Assembly (NCBI GenBank): GCA_958434805.1
Contig: CAUBDX010000005.1
Span: forward strand, 1-64,000
Direction of reading: 5' to 3'
Source: an uncultured Phocaeicola sp.
GTDB taxonomy: Bacteria > Bacteroidota > Bacteroidia > Bacteroidales > Bacteroidaceae
DNA length: 64,000 bases
A program made the position numbers and the translations under genes. Positions 28,391-36,316 of this stretch are shown piece after piece. Numbering within the stretch: position 1 is the first letter of the stretch; every line of letters starts with the position of its first letter. The notes under the pieces are model-generated. The model ran no database searches. It was given only the letters and a program-made list of their open reading frames with translations, and had not been told where the DNA came from.

Positions 28391-28843
28391 TTATTTCCAC
28401 TGGCTCAAGCAATCTTGATGATCGCTTTTCACTTTAGATTGAGTAGGGGGTGTCTTTTCATCATTTATTTTAGGTATAGGGGAGATGTTATTCTTTTTAA
28501 TACTGACAGATATCTCCTTAATAACGATAAAAAACGAGTGAAATAAAAATGCAGACAATAACACTGCGATAGATAAAAATATATAAATCCATCCATATCC
28601 ATTAGACCTATATGAGCTTGATTCTACAATTCCCATAATAAGAAGTATTATAGATCCTAAGATATCAATGAATAATATAAACCCAGATATCATTGATAAT
28701 CTGTTTTCGTATTTAAACTGTCCATCTTCTGATGGGATGTTGTTAGGTGATACATTGTTTTCCATACTTACATGTTTTTTTCTAGTGTTAACTGCTATTA
28801 CAAATGCAGTTACAAAAATTATTAATATTATAATTAATTCCAT
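28391..28843 (-). CDS. Transposon passenger: three-helix membrane protein
   Basis: A 150-residue unrecognised protein. Hydrophobic helices at about residues 1-20, 50-75 and 85-110 ('GFILFIDILGSIILLIMGIV', 'YIFLSIAVLLSAFLFHSFF'), with a polar loop between the first two and a charged cytoplasmic-type tail ending 'HQDCLSQWK'. It follows the lipoprotein gene by 7 bp and shares its promoter and terminator. Function unknown; it could interact with the lipoprotein at the envelope. Confidence 0.65.
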   Translation of the reverse strand: MELIIILIIFVTAFVIAVNTRKKHVSMENNVSPNNIPSEDGQFKYENRLSMISGFILFIDILGSIILLIMGIVESSSYRSNGYGWIYIFLSIAVLLSAFLFHSFFIVIKEISVSIKKNNISPIPKINDEKTPPTQSKVKSDHQDCLSQWK

Positions 28844-28850
28844 TGTTTAA

Positions 28851-29369
28851 TTATTTCCCCCATTCATTTATTAATTTAATTTCTTCAACAGGACGATCTG
28901 GAACTTTCCTACCAACAAATGAAACTAAAGAATTAGCAGCTACTTTTATAGAAGATGTAAAATCCGCATTTTTATCTTTTTTTGAAGCTACATTAAAGGC
29001 TCTCGCTGCCAGCATTATTATTTTAGGGTTAACCTTCAAATCAACTAGGGCATCATGTATTCCATCTTCTTTTATCATATATATATACTCGTAGTCAGTA
29101 ATAGAGTATCCACCAAACTCATTTTGCGCTCTCATTGTGAATTTGGCTACATACAAAGAATCAAATTCAAACTCTTTTTCAAATTTTGATATACTGACAG
29201 AACTAGGATTATTGGCAAGCTCTTTAATTGTTGCCATCATTTGTCGTTTAGCTTTTGATTCTAGATTTTCTACTATTGTTTTCTCTTCTTGTTTGTTTTC
29301 TATTTTATTGTTTGAAGGAGATGAACAACTACTTACTAGAATAGCAGGAATTAACAATAACCACTTCAT
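28851..29369 (-). CDS. Transposon passenger: lipoprotein
   Basis: A 172-residue unrecognised protein. Lipobox 'LVSSC' (C15) after 'MKWLLLIPAI', then a Ser/Asn/Glu linker, a helix 'AKRQMMATIKELANNPSSVS' and mixed strands ('FEFDSLYVAKFTMRAQNEFG'). The segment from about residue 50 reads like a small extracytoplasmic domain of alpha/beta type. First gene of a two-gene unit with its own promoter at 29396-29403. No function assigned. Confidence 0.68.
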   Translation of the reverse strand: MKWLLLIPAILVSSCSSPSNNKIENKQEEKTIVENLESKAKRQMMATIKELANNPSSVSISKFEKEFEFDSLYVAKFTMRAQNEFGGYSITDYEYIYMIKEDGIHDALVDLKVNPKIIMLAARAFNVASKKDKNADFTSSIKVAANSLVSFVGRKVPDRPVEEIKLINEWGK

Positions 29370-29395
29370 AATTTAATAGATTTATAATTCTGCAA

Positions 29396-29403
29396 CAAAA
29401 GTA
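29396..29403 (-). promoter_or_regulatory. Promoter -7 box of the passenger lipoprotein operon
   Basis: TACTTTTG on the minus strand, fitting TAnnTTTG, 26 bp upstream of the lipoprotein ATG. Confidence 0.5.
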
Positions 29404-29488
29404 TAAATAATAAATTCCAAGCATACTCAATCTAAGTTATATTTATGTAATATTAACTACTAATCATTGATATGTAAATTTATATTTT

Positions 29489-29496
29489 TATATTTG
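29489..29496 (+). promoter_or_regulatory. Promoter -7 box of the Panacea operon
   Basis: TATATTTG, full TAnnTTTG match. Between it and the gene lies the inverted repeat TAACAAAAT (29500-29508) / ATTTTGTTA (29548-29556), a candidate operator. Confidence 0.5.
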
Positions 29497-29499
29497 CTG

Positions 29500-29556
29500 T
29501 AACAAAATGGATAAACAATGTTAATGAATTTAATAATAGTCGAGGGGATTTTGTTA
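29500..29556 (+). promoter_or_regulatory. Candidate operator of the toxin-antitoxin operon
   Basis: Perfect 9-bp inverted repeat TAACAAAAT / ATTTTGTTA with 39 bp between the arms, downstream of the -7 box. The same 9-mer occurs in the inner block of the left transposon end (27066-27074). Confidence 0.4.
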
Positions 29557-29593
29557 TTTTGCAGTATAAGAAAAAAACAAGAGGAGGTTGTAT

Positions 29594-30091
29594 ATGGAAG
29601 AATGTAAAAATATATCAACTATAGATTCTATAATTTTATCAGATTATATTTTAAAACATTATGGGCCAATGTCACACTTGAAATTGCAGAAATTATTATT
29701 TTACTGCGATGCTTATCATTTGGCATATTTTGATAAAGAACTTATTACTGATAAATTTGAAGCATGGGTGCATGGCCCCGTTAGTCGTAAAGTTTACGAT
29801 AGTCTTAAAGACAAATCTATGCTGTATGCGGAATTGAGCTATTCAAATTCTACCGGAAAAGATGTAGATAAGGAATTTGGAAAGCTAACACAAGACCAAC
29901 AAACTTTAATTGTTTCTATTTTGACAGACCTATCTACTTGGACGGGATTGGAACTGGAAAGAGCTACGCACAATGAACGTCCGTGGCTTGAAGCACGTAT
30001 TGGCTATGCAGAGGCAGATAAATGTCATGAAATAATTTCAAAGAAAACGGTACAAGCATTCTATAAGAGTGAACAAAATGCAGGGGTATAA
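29594..30091 (+). CDS. Panacea-domain (DUF4065) antitoxin
   Basis: A 165-residue cytoplasmic protein. The region 'LSDYILKHYGPMSHLKLQKL' then 'LLFYCDAYHLAYFDKELITD' and 'FEAWVHGPVSRKVYDSLKD' is the Panacea/SocA-like domain, known to neutralise varied toxins encoded next to it. I start at ATG 29594, 6 nt after GAGGAGG, not at the in-frame TTG at 29588. It overlaps the next gene by 14 nt, the usual layout of a toxin-antitoxin pair. Confidence 0.82.
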   Translation: MEECKNISTIDSIILSDYILKHYGPMSHLKLQKLLFYCDAYHLAYFDKELITDKFEAWVHGPVSRKVYDSLKDKSMLYAELSYSNSTGKDVDKEFGKLTQDQQTLIVSILTDLSTWTGLELERATHNERPWLEARIGYAEADKCHEIISKKTVQAFYKSEQNAGV

Positions 30092-30518
30092 AAAGAAATC
30101 CAAATTAGCCGAACCATACAAGAAGAAGCCAAGTGTGAATGATGAAGCCAGGACTTCAAACTTTAAAATTTCATTTCAATATTTTGATACAACTCAAAAA
30201 TTTGGTTCATCTTTTAAAGACTGGCAAAATAGTGGTTTACTTAGTTTTGCTTTAGAAACTTTACAAGGTTATTGCTGTTCTCCTTTATGGGAACAACTTG
30301 ATGGAGATAAATTCACAACTTACAAATCTTTTCCATCAAATGATAAAACTCTTTTTAAATATCCGAAAAATGTTCCAGAAGATGCACAGTGGGCTAGAAT
30401 ACATATTAATGGTTTATCTGTTATTGTAGGGCATATTGTAAAGGATACTTTTTATATTGTTTTTTTAGATAAAACGCATAAATTCTTTTTAACTAAAAAA
30501 GATAGAGGTGAAAAATAG
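30078..30518 (+). CDS. Candidate toxin partner of the Panacea protein
   Basis: A 146-residue protein I do not recognise. The first 20 residues are strongly basic ('MQGYKKKSKLAEPYKKKPSV'). A folded part follows with 'FQYFDTTQKFGSSFKDWQNS', 'GLLSFALETLQGYC' and a strand-rich end 'ARIHINGLSVIVGHIVKDTF' and 'YIVFLDKTHKFFLTKK'. The compact beta C-terminus recalls RelE-like or other ribonuclease toxins but no catalytic residues can be named. The toxin call rests on the overlap with the Panacea gene. Start at ATG 30078; GTG 30069 is an alternative. Confidence 0.55.
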   Translation: MQGYKKKSKLAEPYKKKPSVNDEARTSNFKISFQYFDTTQKFGSSFKDWQNSGLLSFALETLQGYCCSPLWEQLDGDKFTTYKSFPSNDKTLFKYPKNVPEDAQWARIHINGLSVIVGHIVKDTFYIVFLDKTHKFFLTKKDRGEK

Positions 30519-30669
30519 GACTTAGTATTATTTAGATTAAGTTTAGTTTTATATCATTACAATCCATATTTTTATTGAATCAATTTTCTGATTATTAGGA
30601 AAAAGACACAGAATATCTAGTAGAAATAATACACACTTCATCAAGAATTAAGCAAAAAATGGTTTTAAC

Positions 30670-30701
30670 AAAAAAGGGAGCATAACCACACTCCCTTTTT
30701 T
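30670..30701 (+). terminator. Terminator of the toxin-antitoxin operon
   Basis: AAAAAAGGGAG/CTCCCTTTTTT, an 11-bp perfect stem with a 10-nt loop and a T-run, inside the transposon near its right end. Between 30519 and 30669 I see no gene. Confidence 0.85.
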
Positions 30702-30732
30702 GTTATCTTAGCAACTTGAAATATGGAACAAG

Positions 30733-30785
30733 TATAACCATTTGTTATAACTATTTGTAATGGTGTCAATTTGTTCCTTAATACC
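30733..30785. repeat. Right terminal inverted repeat of the transposon
   Basis: Inverted partner of 27028-27080, same 53-bp length and block spacing; ends ...CTTAATACC at 30785. The inner block reads TATAACCATTTGTTATA. Confidence 0.88.
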
Positions 30786-30793
30786 ATAAAAAA
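30786..30793. repeat. Target-site duplication, right copy
   Basis: ATAAAAAA, identical to 27020-27027. Confidence 0.88.
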
Positions 30794-30947
30794 ATATGGA
30801 TACGAAGTGAGCTACAAAAACAAATTCCTAATTATACGAGAAGACAGAACAGAAGAATTTTGCCAACGTTACCCTGATTCCGGAGTGACGAGCGTCACCA
30901 CACAAGAAATTTGGAGAGATTATTCCATACTGGACATATTTCCCTGA
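30786..30947 (+). pseudogene. 3' part of the transposon-split lipoprotein gene
   Basis: In the frame set by the left fragment it reads 'IKKYGYEVSYKNKFLIIRED' and continues to 'EIWRDYSILDIFP', stopping at TGA 30945-30947. It has no start codon of its own. Joined to 26387-27019 it completes a 264-residue lipoprotein. The join is in frame and the residues flow sensibly across it, which confirms the insertion. Confidence 0.85.
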
Positions 30948-30954
30948 AACATTT

Positions 30955-30982
30955 ATGAAGGATTCTATTACGAATCCTTCAT
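30955..30982 (+). terminator. Original terminator of the C10 operon
   Basis: ATGAAGGATTC/GAATCCTTCAT, 11-bp perfect stem with a 6-nt loop, directly after the displaced stop codon. The T-run is weak. From here to 31070 I see no gene. Confidence 0.6.
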
Positions 30983-31070
30983 AACAATACACTATCAATC
31001 AGCTATCTACACCACAATGACGGATTTGAAGAATTTTCCGTCCTCTTTTAATTAATATACTCTTACAGGT

Positions 31071-31517
31071 TTAAAGCTCCCCCAGCCTTTTTCCCAATAC
31101 CGGATGCACCACATCCGATGCAATCTCCGCCAGCGGGTCCATGACAAACCTCCGTTCAGTCATCAGGGGATGAGGGATTTCCAATTCCGGCGTATGCAGT
31201 ATTAAATCGCCGTACAACAAAATATCTATATCAATCAGGCGGTCACTATAATTACCTCCCGCCGACTTCTTCATCCGGCCTAATTCACGCTCTATCTCCT
31301 GTGTTTCCCGCAATATATCCAAGGGAGGAAGCACACTCTCCACGCAACAGGCAGCATTCAGAAAAGAATTTTCAGAAGAAAACCCCCAAGGGGCGGTAAC
31401 ATAAAAAGCGGAAAGGGCAGTAACCTCCCCTATCCGCTCATTTATCTTCCGGACAGCAACATGCAGATTTGATTCTTTATCACCCAGATTGGTTCCAAGT
31501 CCCAAATAAACCCTCAT
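31071..31517 (-). CDS. folK: Pyrophosphokinase of folate synthesis (HPPK)
   Basis: Transfers pyrophosphate from ATP to 6-hydroxymethyl-dihydropterin. A 148-residue protein with 'YLGLGTNLGDKESNL', 'TAPWGFSSENSFLNAACCVE', 'ERELGRMKKSAGG' and the metal-binding 'RLIDIDILLYGD', ending with 'EIPHPLMTERRFV'. Start ATG 31517 follows GGAG by 6 nt; a TTG 12 nt upstream is in frame but has no better site. Last gene of the cell-envelope/translation cluster on this strand. Confidence 0.95.
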   Translation of the reverse strand: MRVYLGLGTNLGDKESNLHVAVRKINERIGEVTALSAFYVTAPWGFSSENSFLNAACCVESVLPPLDILRETQEIERELGRMKKSAGGNYSDRLIDIDILLYGDLILHTPELEIPHPLMTERRFVMDPLAEIASDVVHPVLGKRLGEL

Positions 31518-31535
31518 ACGCTGCTCCAACCGGTA

Positions 31536-32591
31536 TTACTTATCCAAAATCAACATAGCGTCGCCATAAGTACCGAAACGGTAATCTTCCTTCAACGCTG
31601 TGTGATAAGCCTCCATCACCAGATCATAACCACCGTAGGCAGCTACCAGCATCAGCAAAGTGGAGAGAGGCAGGTGGAAGTTAGTAACCATGCTGTTGGC
31701 TACCGAGAAATCATAAGGAGGGAAAATGAACTTATTGGTCCATCCGTCAAATTCTTTCAGATGACCATCCGTACCTACCGCAGTCTCTATCGTGCGCATC
31801 ACTGTCGTTCCTACCGCACAAATATTCTTTCCTTCATCCTTGGCATTATTCACAATACGGCACGCATCCGCATTGACATACATCTGCTCCGAATCCATCT
31901 TATGCTTGGTAAGGTCCTCCACATCAATCTCGCGGAAATTACCCAGTCCGGCATGCATCGTCACAAAAGCAAAGTCTATACCTTTGATTTCCATACGCTT
32001 CATCAACTCGCGGCTGAAATGAAGTCCGGCAGTGGGAGCTGTCACAGCTCCTTCGTTCTTGGCAAAGATAGTCTGGAAACGTTCGGCATCTTCCTCTTCT
32101 ACCGGACGACGGATGAAACTGGGCAGCGGAGCCTCTCCCAACGCATACAATGCTTTCTTGAACTCGTCGTGAGAGCCGTCATACAGGAAACGCAGGGTAC
32201 GTCCGCGGGAAGTGGTGTTGTCAATCACTTCGGCCACCATGGAATCATCGTCACCAAAATAAAGCTTGTTACCGATACGGATTTTACGGGCAGGATCTAC
32301 CAGCACATCCCACAAGCGAAGTTCCTCATTCAGCTCGCGCAACAAAAATACCTCGATACGGGCACCGGTCTTTTCCTTATTTCCATACAAACGCGCAGGG
32401 AAAACTTTCGTATCATTAAAGATAAACACATCTTTATCATCAAAATAGTCCAGGATATCCTTGAATACCTTGTGTTCAATCTTACCTGTTGATTTGTGAA
32501 CAACCATCAGGCGCGACTCATCTCTATACTTAGCCGGATGCAAAGCTATTTTATCCTCCGGCAGTTTAAATTTAAATTGCGACAGTTTCAT
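31536..32591 (-). CDS. queA: tRNA S-adenosylmethionine ribosyltransferase-isomerase
   Basis: Adds the ribosyl part of SAM to preQ1-tRNA in queuosine synthesis. A 351-residue protein; family motifs '[15 protein letters not shown]', '[17 protein letters not shown]', '[17 protein letters not shown]' and '[20 protein letters not shown]' are present, with '[14 protein letters not shown]' and the C-terminal '[19 protein letters not shown]'. It follows truB by 11 bp. Confidence 0.97.
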   Translation of the reverse strand: MKLSQFKFKLPEDKIALHPAKYRDESRLMVVHKSTGKIEHKVFKDILDYFDDKDVFIFNDTKVFPARLYGNKEKTGARIEVFLLRELNEELRLWDVLVDPARKIRIGNKLYFGDDDSMVAEVIDNTTSRGRTLRFLYDGSHDEFKKALYALGEAPLPSFIRRPVEEEDAERFQTIFAKNEGAVTAPTAGLHFSRELMKRMEIKGIDFAFVTMHAGLGNFREIDVEDLTKHKMDSEQMYVNADACRIVNNAKDEGKNICAVGTTVMRTIETAVGTDGHLKEFDGWTNKFIFPPYDFSVANSMVTNFHLPLSTLLMLVAAYGGYDLVMEAYHTALKEDYRFGTYGDAMLILDK

Positions 32592-32602
32592 CTTATCTCT
32601 CC

Positions 32603-33310
32603 TTATTCGTTTATAACTTCTTCAATCTCTTGTTGGTCAAGCCATTCCGGAAAACTTTCCACCGACAAACAGTCTTCCAGTCTCACATCCCCCACCCGGA
32701 TACGTATCAGCCCTGTCAAATGAGCACCGCTATTCAAAGCTTCGCCAATATCACGGGCCAATGCACGGATATAAGTGCCCTTGCTGCACACTACCCTGAT
32801 TTTAATCTCAGGCAGATTACATTCCAGCAACTCTATCTCGTCTATAATCAACGTCTTGGCTTTCAACTCCACATCCTCACCTTTTCGAGCCAAATCGTAA
32901 GCGCGTTTACCATCTACCTTACAAGCCGAGAAAACAGGCGGAATCTGTTCTATCCTGCCGATAAAACGCTGCAAGGCTTCCTCTACCAACTCGCGGGTGA
33001 TATGTTCCGTAGGATAGGTAGCATCTATCTCCTTCTCCAGGTCGAATGAAGGTGTGGTAGCCCCCAACTGCAAGGTGGCAATGTATTCTTTGGTATGATA
33101 CTGGAACTCTTCGATGCGTTTCGTTGCCTTGCCTGTACAAATAATCATCACCCCGGTAGCCAGCGGGTCTAATGTCCCGGCATGTCCCACTTTTATTTTC
33201 TTCACGCCCAGTTTGCGGCAAATATGGTATCTTATCTTGTTCACCACTGCAAATGAGGTCCATTTCAGCGGTTTATCAAAGTATAATACTTCTCCTTCTT
33301 TAAAATTCAT
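32603..33310 (-). CDS. truB: tRNA pseudouridine-55 synthase
   Basis: Converts U55 in the T loop of tRNAs to pseudouridine. A 235-residue protein with '[18 protein letters not shown]', the catalytic Asp in '[13 protein letters not shown]', '[20 protein letters not shown]', '[16 protein letters not shown]' and '[18 protein letters not shown]'. It lacks a long C-terminal extension, as usual for Bacteroidetes. 4 bp from uppP. Confidence 0.96.
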   Translation of the reverse strand: MNFKEGEVLYFDKPLKWTSFAVVNKIRYHICRKLGVKKIKVGHAGTLDPLATGVMIICTGKATKRIEEFQYHTKEYIATLQLGATTPSFDLEKEIDATYPTEHITRELVEEALQRFIGRIEQIPPVFSACKVDGKRAYDLARKGEDVELKAKTLIIDEIELLECNLPEIKIRVVCSKGTYIRALARDIGEALNSGAHLTGLIRIRVGDVRLEDCLSVESFPEWLDQQEIEEVINE

Positions 33311-33314
33311 CCAA

Positions 33315-34115
33315 TTACATCAATGTGCACGCTATCGTAACGGCACCGGCTATGGCACAATAGATAGCAAAATAAATCAACTTACCTTTCTTCACAATAT
33401 TAATCATCCACTTACAAGCTACACAGCCCGATATGAAAGCTGCCAGAAAACCTACAATCAATGACAATACAGATATATCTGATGTGCCGGCTGCAGCTCC
33501 TTTTACAATCTTCATACCATCCAGCAACGCCTCACCCAATATAGGAGGAATCACCATCAGGAAAGAGAACTGAGCCAGTTTCGCCTTGTTGTCTCCCAAC
33601 AACAAACCGGTAGCAATGGTAGTACCCGAACGGGATAATCCCGGCATCACGGCACAAGCCTGTGCCAGACCTATAATAAACGCATCCTTCATGCTGATGT
33701 TCTCTTTCAAACGAGGTTTTGCATAATAAGAGAAAGCAAGAAGCAAAGCTGTCAATAACAGCATACAACCTACAATGAGCAAGCCGGAACCGAAAATTTC
33801 TTCCACATAATCTTTAAAAAACACACCCACAATGCCGATAGGAATCATGGATACCAGGATATTGATCACATATTTTGTCTCCGCATTCATCTCAAACTTG
33901 AACAAGCCACGGAATATCCAGCCTATTTCTTTCCATAATATAACCAAAGTACTGAGTACCGTAGCCACATGCACTGCTATGGTAAAAGTCAGATTATCTT
34001 CCCCTTGTATGCCAAACAATGCCGAACCGATAGCCAGATGACCACTACTGCTGACCGGCAAATACTCTGTCAATCCTTGGAGCACACCAAGGATCAATGC
34101 CTCAAACCATTCCAT
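33315..34115 (-). CDS. uppP: Undecaprenyl-diphosphatase
   Basis: Recycles the undecaprenyl carrier of cell-wall synthesis and gives bacitracin tolerance when raised. A 266-residue membrane protein of about eight helices, with the two family motifs '[17 protein letters not shown]' (residues 14-30) and '[17 protein letters not shown]'. The cluster ftsX-DUF3098-uppP-truB is conserved in Bacteroidales. Confidence 0.96.
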   Translation of the reverse strand: MEWFEALILGVLQGLTEYLPVSSSGHLAIGSALFGIQGEDNLTFTIAVHVATVLSTLVILWKEIGWIFRGLFKFEMNAETKYVINILVSMIPIGIVGVFFKDYVEEIFGSGLLIVGCMLLLTALLLAFSYYAKPRLKENISMKDAFIIGLAQACAVMPGLSRSGTTIATGLLLGDNKAKLAQFSFLMVIPPILGEALLDGMKIVKGAAAGTSDISVLSLIVGFLAAFISGCVACKWMINIVKKGKLIYFAIYCAIAGAVTIACTLM

Positions 34116-34152
34116 TCTTTAAATAAAAATTGAGAATTAAAAATTAAAAAAA

Positions 34153-34398
34153 TCAAGAGTTAACCACTTCTGTCTTGTCCTTTGGCTTGCGGACAATGCC
34201 ATAAATCATAAATATAAAGCCAAAGAAACATACTGCGGGCGCCACTTTGATGCGACGTACACTAAAAATATCCGGCTCAAAATATCCTTCTGTCGAACTA
34301 GGTCCTGTCATCAGCAGAAAACCGACAATAATCACTGCCATACCTATGGCAAGCAATATAAAATTAGTTTTATCAAAGGCGAATTTTTGTCTATCCAT
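34153..34398 (-). CDS. DUF3098 small membrane protein
   Basis: An 81-residue protein with two hydrophobic helices ('FILLAIGMAVIIVGFLLMTG' and 'VCFFGFIFMIYGIV') flanked by 'FDKTNF' and 'FSVRRIKVAPAV', the DUF3098 family. Always found between ftsX and uppP in this group. Function unknown; the neighbours suggest a role at the division site or envelope. Confidence 0.85.
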   Translation of the reverse strand: MDRQKFAFDKTNFILLAIGMAVIIVGFLLMTGPSSTEGYFEPDIFSVRRIKVAPAVCFFGFIFMIYGIVRKPKDKTEVVNS

Positions 34399-34410
34399 AT
34401 CCTTTTATTA

Positions 34411-35286
34411 TTAAATGTAATACAACGCACTAGCTTTCATGCGCAAGTATTTGTTGATTGATATATATGCACACATAAAGGTAATAACCACACCAAACAC
34501 AAAAACAGAACCCATTACCATAAGCATGGTCATAGGGGTAATAATCTCAATCAATTCGGGTTCATATCTTACCAACGCATAGGCCATTCCTATCAATGCC
34601 GCATCTGCCATGGCAGCGGCCAGTATCCCTATCCATATATTCCGCACCAAAAAAGGACGACGGATAAATCCCCAGCTTGCCCCTACCAGTTTCATGGTAT
34701 GAATCAGAAAACGTTTGGAATAAATGGCCAGACGGATGGTGTTATTAATCAGCGCAAAAGAAATAAGGGTAAGCAGCGCAGCCAGTCCCAATAGCAAAAA
34801 ACTGATTTTCCGTATATTGCTGTTCACTGCATCCAGTAAATCCTGGGGATAGTTGATTTCCATTACTTTCTTGTTCCGCATAATTTTCTGCTCTATCCAA
34901 GAAATGCTGTCCGAATTGGCATAATCGGCATTCAGTTTTATTTCAATAGAAGCTGTAAAAGGATTATATCCCAAGAATTCAGCCGGGTCTGTACCCATCG
35001 CTTCGCTCTGCTCTTTCAACGCCTGCTCCTTCGATATATAGGAAGTTTCTTTCACAAAAGGTTCCTCATTCAATTTTTTCTGGAATTTCAAAGCGTCCGC
35101 TTCTTTCATATCATCGCTGATGAGTACGGAGAAACTGATATTCTCGCGTACATACTTGGATAAGTTATTGGCAGACAGCACAAAGAATACCACCATCCCC
35201 AACAAGAGCAACACCAGCATTGTACTGATGCTGGAGGTAATGAACTGCATATCGAAAAAGGACCCTGATTTTTTTCCCATAATCAC
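34411..35286 (-). CDS. ftsX: Cell division protein FtsX
   Basis: The permease-like half of the FtsEX complex, which controls peptidoglycan hydrolases at the septum. A 291-residue protein with an N-terminal helix ('STMLVLLLLGMVVFFVLSA'), an extracytoplasmic domain of about 115 residues, and three C-terminal helices. 'HTMKLVGASWGFIRRPFL' is the cytoplasmic-loop signature. ftsE is not next to it, as is common in Bacteroidetes. Its start overlaps the methyltransferase stop by 4 nt. ATG at 35280 is an alternative start. Confidence 0.92.
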   Translation of the reverse strand: MIMGKKSGSFFDMQFITSSISTMLVLLLLGMVVFFVLSANNLSKYVRENISFSVLISDDMKEADALKFQKKLNEEPFVKETSYISKEQALKEQSEAMGTDPAEFLGYNPFTASIEIKLNADYANSDSISWIEQKIMRNKKVMEINYPQDLLDAVNSNIRKISFLLLGLAALLTLISFALINNTIRLAIYSKRFLIHTMKLVGASWGFIRRPFLVRNIWIGILAAAMADAALIGMAYALVRYEPELIEIITPMTMLMVMGSVFVFGVVITFMCAYISINKYLRMKASALYYI

Positions 35287-36179
35287 TTCTTTCTGAATAC
35301 ATAAATCATTGAACTACTGCGTTCTTTTTTCGCCAGTGAACTGAACCAGGCCAACAGGCCCGTCCACATTCCCTTCAAAAAGGACAAACGGCTGCCTTTA
35401 TATCTTTCCGTCAACATGGATACATAAAAAGCATCAAAAGGCATCGGATGCTGTTCCGCTAATTTAAAACCATGCTTGACACCGAATTGTTGCATGACGG
35501 AAGGTGTAAAATGCCATAAATGACGGGGCACATCGTATGCCGCCCACCATTCCTTATACTTTTCCGCATCATACGAACTGGGATTAGGCACAGCCACTAT
35601 CAATACTCCCCTCTCTTTCAACAGCTTGAATAATTTCTCCCACGTTTCATTCAGATGTTCCAGATGCTCCATCACATGCCATAAAGTTATGGCATCAAAA
35701 GAATGATCGGCATATCCCGCCAAAGCATCCTCCGTATCTACATCCAATTCAAAATGCTCTTTGGCAAACGAACGCGCCTGCGGACTTTTCTCTATCGCTT
35801 TCACCCGCCATCCGCGCTCCTTCATAGCATTGCTGAAATATCCGGTACCGGTACCTATGTCTAACAAAGTACCTTTACTCAAACCGGATGTCCGTTTTAT
35901 CAGCTTGGCTTTGCGTGACAGCATATACTTGCGTACCTCATGGTATACACGGTTCATCAGCCCCTTGCGGGTATCAGTGTGTGAAATATAATCGGGGGTC
36001 TCATAATATCGCCCTATCTCGGCTTCCACGGGTGCACCTTGTGTAAAAATAAAGCCACAATCATCGCAGCGAACCAAATTGAATTGTTCACCCGAAGCAT
36101 AGTGATCCGTACAAGTGATTGCATGTCCCAAATGTTTTCCGCCGCACAACGGACAAGTATTTATTTTGAGTATATCCAC
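35283..36179 (-). CDS. Class I SAM-dependent methyltransferase with N-terminal zinc ribbon
   Basis: A 298-residue cytoplasmic protein. The N-terminal Cys pairs ('CPLCGG' and 'CDDCGF') form a zinc ribbon. The Rossmann methyltransferase follows with motif I 'LLDIGTGTGYFSNAMKERG', 'DAITLWHVMEHLEH' and 'GVLIVAVPNPSSYDAE'. Substrate unknown. I prefer GTG 36179 with AGGG upstream; a TTG start at 36209 would add ten residues without conserved sequence. First gene of the ftsX-to-folK run. Confidence 0.85.
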   Translation of the reverse strand: MDILKINTCPLCGGKHLGHAITCTDHYASGEQFNLVRCDDCGFIFTQGAPVEAEIGRYYETPDYISHTDTRKGLMNRVYHEVRKYMLSRKAKLIKRTSGLSKGTLLDIGTGTGYFSNAMKERGWRVKAIEKSPQARSFAKEHFELDVDTEDALAGYADHSFDAITLWHVMEHLEHLNETWEKLFKLLKERGVLIVAVPNPSSYDAEKYKEWWAAYDVPRHLWHFTPSVMQQFGVKHGFKLAEQHPMPFDAFYVSMLTERYKGSRLSFLKGMWTGLLAWFSSLAKKERSSSMIYVFRKK

Positions 36180-36282
36180 TTTTTGCCCTAATTTGCTGCA
36201 AAATAACAAATAAATTGAATGAGAAGGACTATCCTTTAAGTACTTTTAAGAGTATAAGTTAATAATTCGTTTTTACTTTTCC

Positions 36283-36290
36283 TACATTTG
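36283..36290 (+). promoter_or_regulatory. PspC gene promoter -7 box
   Basis: TACATTTG, TAnnTTTG match 26 bp before the ATG at 36317. Confidence 0.5.
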
Positions 36291-36316
36291 TGCAGATAAC
36301 TTAAAAAGAGACGGAA

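Larger units (their letters stand above)
27028..30785. mobile_element. IS1595-family transposon with passenger genes (3758 bp)
   Basis: Bounded by 53-bp imperfect inverted repeats and an exact 8-bp target duplication (ATAAAAAA). Contents left to right: transposase, small overlapping ORF, two minus-strand genes (membrane protein, lipoprotein), then a plus-strand Panacea antitoxin with a candidate toxin. Removing the element and one duplication copy rejoins the interrupted lipoprotein gene in frame. Passenger genes are known in the IS1595 family; I do not know of a described element with this content. The TSD is perfect, so the insertion looks recent. Confidence 0.88.

Noticed and set aside
27101..30770. 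GTGTCAA as direct-repeat transposon ends
   Set aside because: The two copies are 7-10 bp in direct orientation and do not bound a duplication; the inverted repeats at 27028 and 30785 with the 8-bp duplication explain the element fully.
31602..32492. 296-codon open frame on the plus strand opposite queA
   Set aside because: It is an antisense shadow of a clear queA gene, with no recognisable domain and no promoter or ribosome site.
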